Source: Spirochaetia bacterium UBA6919
Lineage (GTDB): Bacteria > Spirochaetota > UBA6919
Length of the DNA: 36,264 bases
Assembly (NCBI GenBank): GCA_002450905.1
Contig: DKAT01000046.1
Location: forward strand, 4,558-40,821
Reading direction: 5' to 3'
Made by a program: the position numbers and the translations under genes. Each line of letters starts with the position of its first letter. Within the stretch, counting starts at the first letter, position 1. Under the pieces are notes generated by a model. The model did not search any database and had not been told where the DNA came from. It saw only the letters and a list, made by a program, of their open reading frames with translations. Shown here piece by piece: positions 22,966-30,778 of this stretch.

Positions 22966-22992
22966 ATCGGAATCAAAAATTTCAGTTCCGAT
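22966..22992 (-). repeat. Dispersed palindromic intergenic repeat, copy C (inverted)
   Basis: Read on the minus strand this is identical over all 27 bases to the core of copy A (849-875), and the next bases TGTG also match. Beyond that the flanks diverge, so the conserved unit is about 31 bases here. It lies 134 bases after the lipoprotein stop and about 250 before rpmF. Confidence 0.82.
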
Positions 22993-23240
22993 GCTTATCA
23001 GCTTTAATATCTTCACTGTTATGATTTATAAATCTGGTCACTTATTATATATTCTATATTTTTTTTCTGGAATTCATTGAGGATAACAATAATTTTCTTT
23101 ACCCAACAAATCATTTAGAAAATTATACAGAGTTAACTTGAATACTTGGTTATATCCATTATTTTTTCATTTGTATTTTTTTGTAAATTTTACTATTATT
23201 ATATGTCAAAATACATAGAATTTTTATTAAGGATAAATAC

Positions 23241-23423
23241 ATGGCTGTTCCTAAACAACGAAAATCTAAATCAAAATCACGTAGCCGACGTGCAAACTAT
23301 CTTAAATTAAAATTACCATCATTGGGAACCTGTCCTAGTTGTGGAAAATCCAGACCATCTCATACTGTTTGCCCAAATTGTGGTTCTTACAAAAATAAAG
23401 TAGTAGTAAACTATTCTGAATAA
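23241..23423 (+). CDS. rpmF: Ribosomal protein L32
   Basis: The 60-residue basic protein begins MAVPKQRKSKSKSRSRRA, the standard L32 start, and carries a four-cysteine zinc ribbon (CPSCGK ... CPNCGSYK). Length is normal. It sits 9 bases before plsX, the usual rpmF-plsX arrangement, linking ribosome and membrane lipid synthesis. The retained cysteines mark it as the zinc-containing form. Confidence 0.97.
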   Translation: MAVPKQRKSKSKSRSRRANYLKLKLPSLGTCPSCGKSRPSHTVCPNCGSYKNKVVVNYSE

Positions 23424-23432
23424 AGGGTTTAA

Positions 23433-24428
23433 ATGATCATAGCAGTGGACGTCATGAGTGGTGAGAGCGACCCTGAACTTCTCATTCAGGGCTCACTGGA
23501 AGCGGTTGAGCATGCGGATATCCAGGTAATTCTAGTTGGTGATGAGAAAATTATCAAAAGGCATATAAGATCCCATAACCCGCAGGTAAGTATAATTCAT
23601 TCCCCTGAAATTATTAATATGGATGAATCCCCTGCTACAGCTTGTCGGAAAAAGAAAAATGCTAGTGTTATGGTTGCCAGCAATCTAGTTGCACAAAAGA
23701 AGGCTGATGGATTCTTCTCGCCAGGCAATACCGGAGCAACCCTAACTGCATCACTTATGAATATAAAAAGAGTTCCAGGTGTTATGAGACCAGCAATTGC
23801 TGTTATACTTCCTACTGCCAGTCGTTATTCTCTGTTGATTGATGCAGGAGCAAATGTAGATTGTACACCTCAACACCTTGCCCAATTTGCTATTATGGGA
23901 GAAGTATTTGTCAGAAATATTTTAAATGTGAGAGAACCCGTCGTTGGACTATTAAATATTGGTGAAGAAGATAAAAAAGGGAATGAGATCTCCCAGAAGA
24001 CATTTGAACTACTTAAATCCATAGATATTTCTTTCAAAGGGAATATCGAAGGTCACGATGTCACTGAAGGCACTGTAGACGTAATTGTCTGCGATGGTTT
24101 TATTGGGAATATCTGCTTGAAAGTTCTTGAAGGACTAGGCTCTGTTGTTTTACGTATGATTAAAGATGAAATGATCAAGAATTTTAAAAATCGTCTCGGA
24201 GCTCTTCTCTCTAGAAATGCTTTAAGACGCGTAAAAGAACGTTTTGATCCTTCTACATATGGTGGGGCACCTTTATTGGGTATAAATGGCTGTGCAATTG
24301 TTGGACATGGGAAATCAAATAATATATCAACTAAAAATGGTATTCTAACTACCGCAAAAATGGCAAAACTAGATTTAAGCAAGCAAATTCAAGATAAAAT
24401 AGATGCTAATAAAGATAAGTTAGAATAG
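23433..24428 (+). CDS. plsX: Phosphate acyltransferase PlsX
   Basis: PlsX makes acyl-phosphate from acyl-ACP, feeding PlsY in phospholipid synthesis. The 331-residue protein starts IIAVDVMSGESDPE (usual form DAMGGDxAP; the Gly pair is altered to SG here). It retains FFSPGNTGATLTASL, LLIDAGANVDCTPQHLAQFA, VGLLNIGEE and YGGAPLLGINGCAIVGHG. Length is normal. It is second in the rpmF-plsX-fabD-fabG-fabF-rnc cluster with short gaps throughout. Confidence 0.95.
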   Translation: MIIAVDVMSGESDPELLIQGSLEAVEHADIQVILVGDEKIIKRHIRSHNPQVSIIHSPEIINMDESPATACRKKKNASVMVASNLVAQKKADGFFSPGNTGATLTASLMNIKRVPGVMRPAIAVILPTASRYSLLIDAGANVDCTPQHLAQFAIMGEVFVRNILNVREPVVGLLNIGEEDKKGNEISQKTFELLKSIDISFKGNIEGHDVTEGTVDVIVCDGFIGNICLKVLEGLGSVVLRMIKDEMIKNFKNRLGALLSRNALRRVKERFDPSTYGGAPLLGINGCAIVGHGKSNNISTKNGILTTAKMAKLDLSKQIQDKIDANKDKLE

Positions 24429-24436
24429 GAGATTAA

Positions 24437-25375
24437 TTGAAAAAAATAGCTTTTATTTTCCCAGGTCAGGGCTCTCAAACCGTCGGTATGGGTAAAGAAT
24501 TTTATGATCAGTTTAAGGAATCCAGGGATATTTTTGATAAAGCAGATGATATTCTCTCAATAAACCTGAAAGATATGATCTTTAATGGCCCAAAAGATCT
24601 TCTACAAAAAACTGAAAATGCACAACCTGCTTTATTAACAACTAGTATAGCTATTTTGGAAATATTAAACAAAGAAAATATTCACCCAACAGTCTGTGCA
24701 GGGCATTCTCTTGGTGAATTCTCAGCCTATGTTTCTTCTGGGGTTTTCTCATTTGAAAATGGCTTGAAAACTGTACGAAAACGAGGTCAACTTATGGCAA
24801 ATGCCGATCCAGAGGGAAAGGGTACTATGGCTGCTATTATTGGTCTCGATGATAATATAGTTGAAGATATTTGTAAAACTGCATCCAGTGAAGGTCTCGT
24901 TATTCCTGCAAATTATAACTGCCCTGGACAAGTTGTCATTTCAGGTGATAAACACGGTGTAGAAAAAGCAATTCAACTTTCAAAGGAAAGTAAGGCAAAG
25001 ATGACAGTAATTCTTGAGGTAAGTGGTGCCTTTCATTCCCCACTGATTAAAAATGCCAGTATTCTCTTTGACGACTTTCTTAAAACTATAAACATTAATA
25101 AACCATCAATACCTATTGTTTCCAATGTAACAGCTGATATTACAGATTTCGATAACATTAAATCTTCTTTAGTAAAGCAAATGCTCTCATCTGTCCTCTG
25201 GAAAAAATCAGTGGAAACAATGATTCAAATGGGTGTTAATACTTTTATTGAAATTGGAGCAGGGAAAGTACTTCAAGGACTTATTAAAAAAATAGATAAG
25301 AACGTTGAAATTATGGGTGTCGATAATATTACAAGTCTAGAGAAGACTTTGGAATCACTAAATAAGAATAGGTAG
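24437..25375 (+). CDS. fabD: Malonyl-CoA:ACP transacylase
   Basis: FabD loads malonate onto acyl carrier protein for fatty acid synthesis. The 312-residue protein has FPGQGSQTVGMG at the N-terminus, the nucleophile in AGHSLGEFSAY (GHSxG), and the conserved GAFHSPL with the catalytic His. It starts with TTG at 24437, eight bases after the plsX stop; AGGAGA gives a good ribosome site and the first residues KKIAFIFPGQGSQ match the family start. Use of TTG may lower its translation relative to its neighbours. Confidence 0.96.
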   Translation: MKKIAFIFPGQGSQTVGMGKEFYDQFKESRDIFDKADDILSINLKDMIFNGPKDLLQKTENAQPALLTTSIAILEILNKENIHPTVCAGHSLGEFSAYVSSGVFSFENGLKTVRKRGQLMANADPEGKGTMAAIIGLDDNIVEDICKTASSEGLVIPANYNCPGQVVISGDKHGVEKAIQLSKESKAKMTVILEVSGAFHSPLIKNASILFDDFLKTININKPSIPIVSNVTADITDFDNIKSSLVKQMLSSVLWKKSVETMIQMGVNTFIEIGAGKVLQGLIKKIDKNVEIMGVDNITSLEKTLESLNKNR

Positions 25376-25382
25376 GTGACTA

Positions 25383-26141
25383 ATGATATCTTTAGAAGGG
25401 AAAATAGCTCTCATCACAGGATCTAGTCGAGGTATAGGAAAGGCAATAGCGTTAAGGTTGGCTGGTTTAAAAGCCGATATCGTTGTAGCAGACGTGCTTC
25501 CACCCACTTCTGATACTGCTGTTGAAATTATAAAAGAAATTGAGGCCTTAAGTAGTAAGGCAGTATATGTTCAAGCAGATGTTTCAAACGAATCAGATGT
25601 TAAAAATCTTATTGATAAAGCTGTAGAAACATTTAATCGTGTTGATATCCTTGTAAACAATGCAGGAATAACAAGAGATAATCTAGCTATGCGTCTGAAC
25701 GAAAGCGATTGGGATGCTGTGCTCAATATTAATCTCAAAGGAACATTCCTCTGTTCAAAAGCTGTAATGAAACCTATGATGAAACAAAGATCTGGTTCTA
25801 TTATTAATATAGCCTCAATCATAGGACTAATTGGAAATGCAGGTCAGGTAAATTACTCTGCCAGTAAAGCAGGGGTCATAGCTGTTACAAAATCAATAGC
25901 CCAGGAAATTGGTAGCAGAAATATTACAGTAAATGCTATTGCTCCAGGGTTCATCCAGACGAATATGACAGATGTGTTGTCTGAAGAAATTAGATCTGAA
26001 TTATTAAAAAGAATTCCACTAAACAGATTAGGTACTCCAGAAGAAGTGGCAAATCTCGCTGCCTTCTTAGCATCTGATCAGGCAAGATATATCACTGGAC
26101 AGGTGTTTGTAATTGATGGTGGAATGACCATGACAGGTTAA
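25383..26141 (+). CDS. fabG: 3-oxoacyl-ACP reductase
   Basis: FabG reduces beta-ketoacyl-ACP with NADPH. The 252-residue SDR has TGSSRGIG, NNAGITRDNLAMRL, the catalytic Ser in NIASIIG, YSASKAG and GQVFVIDGGMTM. NNAGITRDNL and the YSASKAGV segment are diagnostic of FabG among SDRs, unlike the two SDRs at 5075-6662. It lies 7 bases after fabD. Normally acpP follows, but fabF starts here after only 15 bases. Confidence 0.95.
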   Translation: MISLEGKIALITGSSRGIGKAIALRLAGLKADIVVADVLPPTSDTAVEIIKEIEALSSKAVYVQADVSNESDVKNLIDKAVETFNRVDILVNNAGITRDNLAMRLNESDWDAVLNINLKGTFLCSKAVMKPMMKQRSGSIINIASIIGLIGNAGQVNYSASKAGVIAVTKSIAQEIGSRNITVNAIAPGFIQTNMTDVLSEEIRSELLKRIPLNRLGTPEEVANLAAFLASDQARYITGQVFVIDGGMTMTG

Positions 26142-26156
26142 TCAGGAGTTAATTAA

Positions 26157-27410
26157 ATGAATAATAAAAAAATAGTAATTACTGGAATGGGTGCTATAAC
26201 CCCTATCGGTATCACAACTGATGATTTCTGGAATAATGCTGTCAATGGTGTTTCTGGAATTACTCAAATAACACGATTTGACGCTAGTTCCTTTCCTACA
26301 AAAATTGGTGCAGAGGTAAAAAATTTTGATCCTCTCAATTTTATAGACAAGAAAACTGTTCAGAGAAATGATATATTCACTCTCTACGCGCTGGCTGCAA
26401 TTCAACAAGCTATGCAGGACGCAAATCTAACTCAAAATACCCTGGAAAAACTTGATAGAAGCCGTATTGGTGTTGTTGTCGGCTCTGGAATTGGTGGTTC
26501 AAATGTATTTATTAAAAATGTCCAGGCATTCGAAAAAGGAGGGTGGAAGAAGGTCTCACCATTTTTTATCCCAGGTCTAATCACTAACATGGCAAGTGGT
26601 ATTGCTGCTATCGACTGGGGATTAAAAGGACCTAATTATTCCATCTCTACTGCTTGTGCAACATCCAATCATTCTATCCTCGAGTCATATGAAATTATAA
26701 AACGAGGTGAGGCAGATATTATGGTCACTGGTGGATCTGAAGGTGCCTTGAATGAAATATGTCTCGCAGGTTTCTGCGCCTCAAGAGCTCTTTCAACCCA
26801 AAATGAAAACCCTCAAAAGGCTTCTCGTCCCTTTGATAAAGAACGTGATGGATTTGTCTTCGGCGAAGGGTCAGGAATTATGATCATTGAAAGCGAGGAA
26901 AGTGCAATCAAAAGAAATGCAAATATTTATGCAGAACTAGCCGGTGGTGCTATGAATTGTGACGCATATCATATAACTGCTCCCAAAGAAGATGGAGAAG
27001 GTGTTATTCGTTGTATGAATCATGCCTTACAACATGCTGGTGTTCAAAAAGAAGATATAAACTATATTAATACCCATGGAACAAGTACTCCTCTGGGTGA
27101 TAAAGCAGAACAGTTAGCTATCAAATCTGTTTTCAAGGATTATATTAATAAAATTAAAATAAATTCAACAAAATCTATGATAGGACACCTCCTTGGAGCT
27201 GCTGGTGGTGTAGAAGCAATTGCTGTAATTAAAAGTATACAAAATAATATACTCCATCCTACAATCAATCAGGAATTCCCTGATCCAGAATGTGATCTTG
27301 ACTGTGTACCTAATAAGTCCATTGACTATCGTGTAAATGTTGCTATGTCTAATTCTTTTGGATTCGGAGGGCACAATTGTTCTCTAATCTTCAAAAGGTA
27401 TAATAAATGA
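26157..27410 (+). CDS. fabF: 3-oxoacyl-ACP synthase II
   Basis: FabF performs the chain-lengthening condensation. The 417-residue protein has the full Cys-His-His triad: Cys in STACATSNH, His in NTHGTSTPLGD and His in SMIGHLLGAAGG. It begins KKIVITGMGAITPIG and ends NSFGFGGHNCSLIFK, both standard. It follows fabG by 15 bases (ribosome site AGGAGTT) and precedes rnc by 3 bases. Confidence 0.96.
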   Translation: MNNKKIVITGMGAITPIGITTDDFWNNAVNGVSGITQITRFDASSFPTKIGAEVKNFDPLNFIDKKTVQRNDIFTLYALAAIQQAMQDANLTQNTLEKLDRSRIGVVVGSGIGGSNVFIKNVQAFEKGGWKKVSPFFIPGLITNMASGIAAIDWGLKGPNYSISTACATSNHSILESYEIIKRGEADIMVTGGSEGALNEICLAGFCASRALSTQNENPQKASRPFDKERDGFVFGEGSGIMIIESEESAIKRNANIYAELAGGAMNCDAYHITAPKEDGEGVIRCMNHALQHAGVQKEDINYINTHGTSTPLGDKAEQLAIKSVFKDYINKIKINSTKSMIGHLLGAAGGVEAIAVIKSIQNNILHPTINQEFPDPECDLDCVPNKSIDYRVNVAMSNSFGFGGHNCSLIFKRYNK

Positions 27411-27413
27411 TTT

Positions 27414-28148
27414 ATGACAAACGAAAGAATAAATAGTTTAATCACCTTTCAGAAAAACGTAAATATACAATTTTCTGATATTAATATATTAAATACCGCA
27501 TTTCTACACAGCTCCTATGTTAATGAACACCCTGGATTTAAAGAAGATAATGAGAAACTGGAACTCCTTGGAGATTCAATTCTGGCATTTATCGTAAATG
27601 AATTTCTATATTTTTACCTACCACAATGCAATGAAGGTGAGTTATCAAGAATAAAATCCATTATTGTTAGTGAACATTCTTTGTCAGAAATTGCCAAACG
27701 ACTTGAAATTGGAAAGTTTCTTCTACTTGGAAAAGGTGAAGTTCAGGCAAATGGTATGAATCGTAAAGCAATTCTCGCTGACACGATGGAAGCTTTGCTG
27801 GGTGCATATTTTATTGATAGTGGTCTAGAAAAGGTCAAGAAGTTTATTCTTCCACACATTCTTACTGAAATTGATAAAATTAATAAGAATGAGCATAAAA
27901 AAGATTATAAAACACAATTACAACTTATAATGCAACAACTGAAAAAATTATGCCCAACCTATGAAACTATATCAGAAGAAGGCCCTGATCATGAAAAAGT
28001 TTTTTATGTCAATGTACTAGTTGATAGCATATTAATGGGGAAAGGATCTGGTAGTAGCAAGAAACATGCTCAGCAGGACGCAGCCCGTGATGCTCTATTT
28101 AAACTGGGCTATGAAACAGAGATAATTAATGAATCTAAAGATATATGA
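27414..28148 (+). CDS. rnc: Ribonuclease III
   Basis: RNase III cuts double-stranded RNA in rRNA and mRNA processing. The 244-residue protein has the signature NEKLELLGDSILAFIV, a second acidic site at DTMEALLGAYFID and a C-terminal double-stranded RNA-binding domain (about 160-232, DYKTQLQLIMQQ to SSKKHAQQDAARDALFKLG). Start is 3 bases after the fabF stop, so translation is coupled. It converges with flaB, 36 bases apart, with no evident bidirectional terminator. Confidence 0.96.
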   Translation: MTNERINSLITFQKNVNIQFSDINILNTAFLHSSYVNEHPGFKEDNEKLELLGDSILAFIVNEFLYFYLPQCNEGELSRIKSIIVSEHSLSEIAKRLEIGKFLLLGKGEVQANGMNRKAILADTMEALLGAYFIDSGLEKVKKFILPHILTEIDKINKNEHKKDYKTQLQLIMQQLKKLCPTYETISEEGPDHEKVFYVNVLVDSILMGKGSGSSKKHAQQDAARDALFKLGYETEIINESKDI

Positions 28149-28184
28149 CCCATTAACAGCACCACCAGATTACCTATCCTATAT

Positions 28185-29057
28185 TTATTGTAATAATTTA
28201 AGTACTAATTGAGATTTAGCGTTAGCCTGAGAAAGCATTGCTGTTCCACTTTGTACAAGAATCTGATTTTTAACGAAATCAACAACTTCCTCTGCCATAT
28301 CAGTATCACGAATTCTTGACTCAGCAGCTTGTAAATTCTCATAGCCATTCATAAGACCCTGAGAAGTATATTCAAGTCTGTTCTGATATGCTCCTAAATC
28401 AGCTCGTTGTTTTGAAACTCTTTTTAAAGCAGTGTCAAGGATACCAATGTTAAAGTTTGCCTTATCTATTGTTGAAAAACTGATGAATGTTGCAAACTGA
28501 GCTAGTCCAACAGGATTTTTTAGACCAAGTGCCTGACTATTCATTGTCCCTACATAGATTCGTTCTCTTTGATCCATATTCGCACCAATGTGGAACCACA
28601 TACTGGCTATTTGAATATTATTAGCACCAGCTCTGGCATAACGTCCGGTAAGCATATTTAATTCATTAAACTGTGCATGGCTGGCTACTCGATCAATTTC
28701 ATCAACAAGCTGTGATACTTCAACCTGGATTTGCATTCTGTCCTCTGGTGTGTAAATACCGTTTGCAGCCTGAACAGCAAGAACTCTTAGACGTTGTAAA
28801 ACATTTTGGATTTCTTGTAGATAACCTTCAGTGGTTTGGATGAAAGAAATATCATCTTCAGCGTTCCTTTCGGCTTGTCTTAAGCCTCTAATCTGGGCTC
28901 TCATTTTCTCTGAAATGGCTAGTCCAGCAGCATCATCACCTGCACGGTTAATTCTCATTCCAGAAGAGAGTTTTTCGACATTCTTATCGACTTCCCAATT
29001 TTTAAACTTTAGCACACGATGGGAATTTATTGCGGCTAAGTTGTGGTTAATAATCAT
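28185..29057 (-). CDS. flaB: Periplasmic flagellin, FlaB type
   Basis: FlaB forms the core of the spirochaete periplasmic flagellar filament. The 290-residue protein has MIINHNLAAINSHR at the N-terminus, KLSSGMRINRAGDDAAGLAI, the spirochaete block SMWFHIGANMDQR and the C-terminal LQAAESRIRDTDMAEE with NQILVQSGTAMLSQAN. No signal peptide is present, as expected for type III export. A GGGAGG ribosome site and a putative flagellar promoter at 29119-29146 lie upstream. It stands alone between convergent rnc and argH. This gene is the main evidence for the lineage. Confidence 0.97.
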   Translation of the reverse strand: MIINHNLAAINSHRVLKFKNWEVDKNVEKLSSGMRINRAGDDAAGLAISEKMRAQIRGLRQAERNAEDDISFIQTTEGYLQEIQNVLQRLRVLAVQAANGIYTPEDRMQIQVEVSQLVDEIDRVASHAQFNELNMLTGRYARAGANNIQIASMWFHIGANMDQRERIYVGTMNSQALGLKNPVGLAQFATFISFSTIDKANFNIGILDTALKRVSKQRADLGAYQNRLEYTSQGLMNGYENLQAAESRIRDTDMAEEVVDFVKNQILVQSGTAMLSQANAKSQLVLKLLQ

Positions 29058-29365
29058 TTAAGTCCTCCCTGATTGATTTCCTTCCTTGATTTATGGAAAG
29101 TTCAATTTATATAGCTAGTTATTCGGTGAATGAATAATTCTCTTGAGTAAAAAAAATATTTTTATAAATTATTATTTTAATACTTGTCTTGATGGGAAAA
29201 AGCTGTTCCACTCATAGTTTAACAAATAAATATTTTTGAGGATGATACTATTTTATACAGGATGAAATATCGTTTTATTTGGGATCTAAATAATTCAAAT
29301 TATAAGCTTTAAATTATCTCTAACTTTTTTTAAAGGATTTATCATTTAGTTTTTTTGACTAGAGT
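29058..29365. other. Intergenic region between argH and flaB
   Basis: This 308-base gap holds the flaB ribosome site, its putative promoter and about 210 bases of AT-rich sequence after argH's upstream side on the minus strand is excluded (argH ends at 29366). No gene was seen. A direct argH-flaB read-through is unlikely given the distance. Confidence 0.55.
29119..29146 (-). promoter_or_regulatory. Putative sigma-28 (FliA-type) promoter of flaB
   Basis: On the minus strand, TCAAGAGA (29146-29139) is followed after exactly 11 bases by ACCGAATAA (29127-29119). This resembles the flagellar pattern TAAAGTTT-N11-GCCGATAA in spacing and in the CCGA-TAA part of the -10. Transcription would start near 29112, giving a leader of about 55 bases. 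The -35 match is modest. Confidence 0.45.
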
Positions 29366-30721
29366 TTATTCATTTAATAATTTTCTATAACACTGATCAA
29401 TGTGGTTTTGTTGGGACTCTATTTTTTTAAAGGCTTTTTCTATATTTTCTTTGTATGAAATAAGATTTAAATTTCCTGTAGTTCCAAGGGATTTTCTATT
29501 TTGTATGGTTTTATGGGGATCAAAATTATTCAACTCCTCAAGATGAGTACCAATATGACGATAGGCATCACGAAACGGCATTCCTTTTTCAACAAGTTGA
29601 TAAGCTGCATCGGTGGCATATATTTCTTTTTTATGAGCCGATATGAGACGCTCTTCTTTCGGTTTTAACTTTTCTACAACAAGTTTCATTAAAATTAAGC
29701 ATGGGTTTATTGTATCAAAAGCAGATATTAAAAACTTTTTAGTATCCTGGAAGTCTCTATTATATCCTGAAGGAAGATTTGTGATGAGAGTTTTGATTGA
29801 GACTTCTAATCCAATCAGTGATGAGACTTTTGCCCTGATCAATTCAAGGAGATCAAGATTTTTTTTCTGGGGCATTATACTGCTTCCTGTTGTAATTTCA
29901 TCAGAGACCTCAAAGAAATCAAATTCCTTTGTCGTGAAGAGAAGAAGATCCGTTGCCATTTTATTTAATACAATCCCAACGCTAACAAGAGACGAGATGA
30001 TGTTAGATTCTATCTTCCCTCGGGAGTTTCCACAATACATGGCATTCAACTGGAGTCTTTTAAACCCCAGAAGATCTTTTGTCATTTCACGATCAATTGG
30101 GAGAGATACTCCATATCCTGCACCTGATCCGAGAGGACACTGGTCATTTAGGTCGTACATATTTATTAAAAAGGAATATTCATCCAAGAAACTTTCTACA
30201 AATGACCCACACCACATTCCAACAGAGGAAGGCATTGCAATTTGCATGTGAGTATACCCTGGCATCGGGATAAATTCATATTTCATTGCTATATCCAATA
30301 AGGATTGACAGAGCATGAGAGTATGATTTGTTGTACCAAGGATTTCCTGGCGAGTGAATAGACGGATATCCAACAAAACCTGATCATTCCTGCTTCTTGC
30401 CGTATGAATTTTCTTTCCGATATCTCCCAGACGTTGAGTTAAGATATTTTCTATTTTACTATGAACATCCTCATCGCTAATTGACAGGGAGAAATTACCA
30501 TTTTTGCTCTCAACAAGGATATTTTTAAGTTCGATAGCTATTTTATCAAATTCACTGGGAGTTAAAATACCTATCTTTTCAAGCATTTTAGAGTGAGCAA
30601 GGGATCCATATATATCATATTCTACAAGCCGTGTATCAAGAATATAATCCTCACCTACTTCAAATTTCTCAATAGCATTATTTAATTGGCTGTAATTACT
30701 TTTCTCCCATAATTTAGACAC
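29366..30721 (-). CDS. argH: Argininosuccinate lyase
   Basis: ArgH splits argininosuccinate to arginine and fumarate. The 451-residue protein has DEDVHSKIENILTQRLGDIG, the HTARSRNDQVLLDIRLF block with the conserved RSRNDQ, PGYTHMQIAMP and the signature GSSIMPQKKN containing the catalytic Ser loop. It starts KLWEKSNYSQLNN, somewhat different from the usual KLWGGRF. The start is GTG at 30721 with CGAGG upstream. No other arg gene is adjacent, so arginine genes are scattered in this genome. Confidence 0.95.
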   Translation of the reverse strand: MSKLWEKSNYSQLNNAIEKFEVGEDYILDTRLVEYDIYGSLAHSKMLEKIGILTPSEFDKIAIELKNILVESKNGNFSLSISDEDVHSKIENILTQRLGDIGKKIHTARSRNDQVLLDIRLFTRQEILGTTNHTLMLCQSLLDIAMKYEFIPMPGYTHMQIAMPSSVGMWCGSFVESFLDEYSFLINMYDLNDQCPLGSGAGYGVSLPIDREMTKDLLGFKRLQLNAMYCGNSRGKIESNIISSLVSVGIVLNKMATDLLLFTTKEFDFFEVSDEITTGSSIMPQKKNLDLLELIRAKVSSLIGLEVSIKTLITNLPSGYNRDFQDTKKFLISAFDTINPCLILMKLVVEKLKPKEERLISAHKKEIYATDAAYQLVEKGMPFRDAYRHIGTHLEELNNFDPHKTIQNRKSLGTTGNLNLISYKENIEKAFKKIESQQNHIDQCYRKLLNE

Positions 30722-30778
30722 AAATAACCTCGTTTATTATAATTGTTACATCACAAGATTTTATGGATTAATTATAAA

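Larger units (their letters stand above)
22832..23240. other. Intergenic region upstream of rpmF
   Basis: No gene was seen in these 409 bases. They hold a strong hairpin at 22863-22889, the palindromic repeat copy C at 22966-22992, and an AT-rich leader before rpmF. A weak promoter-like TTGTAT ... TATTAT pair spaced 17 bases lies around 23171-23200; its -35 is poor. AAGGATAA before the rpmF start is the ribosome site. Confidence 0.6.

Noticed and set aside
849..22992. Repeats as part of a CRISPR array
   Set aside because: Only three copies, thousands of bases apart, with no spacers and no cas genes.
29643..30251. 202-codon plus-strand open frame inside argH
   Set aside because: Antisense shadow of a clear argininosuccinate lyase; no ribosome site and no domain.
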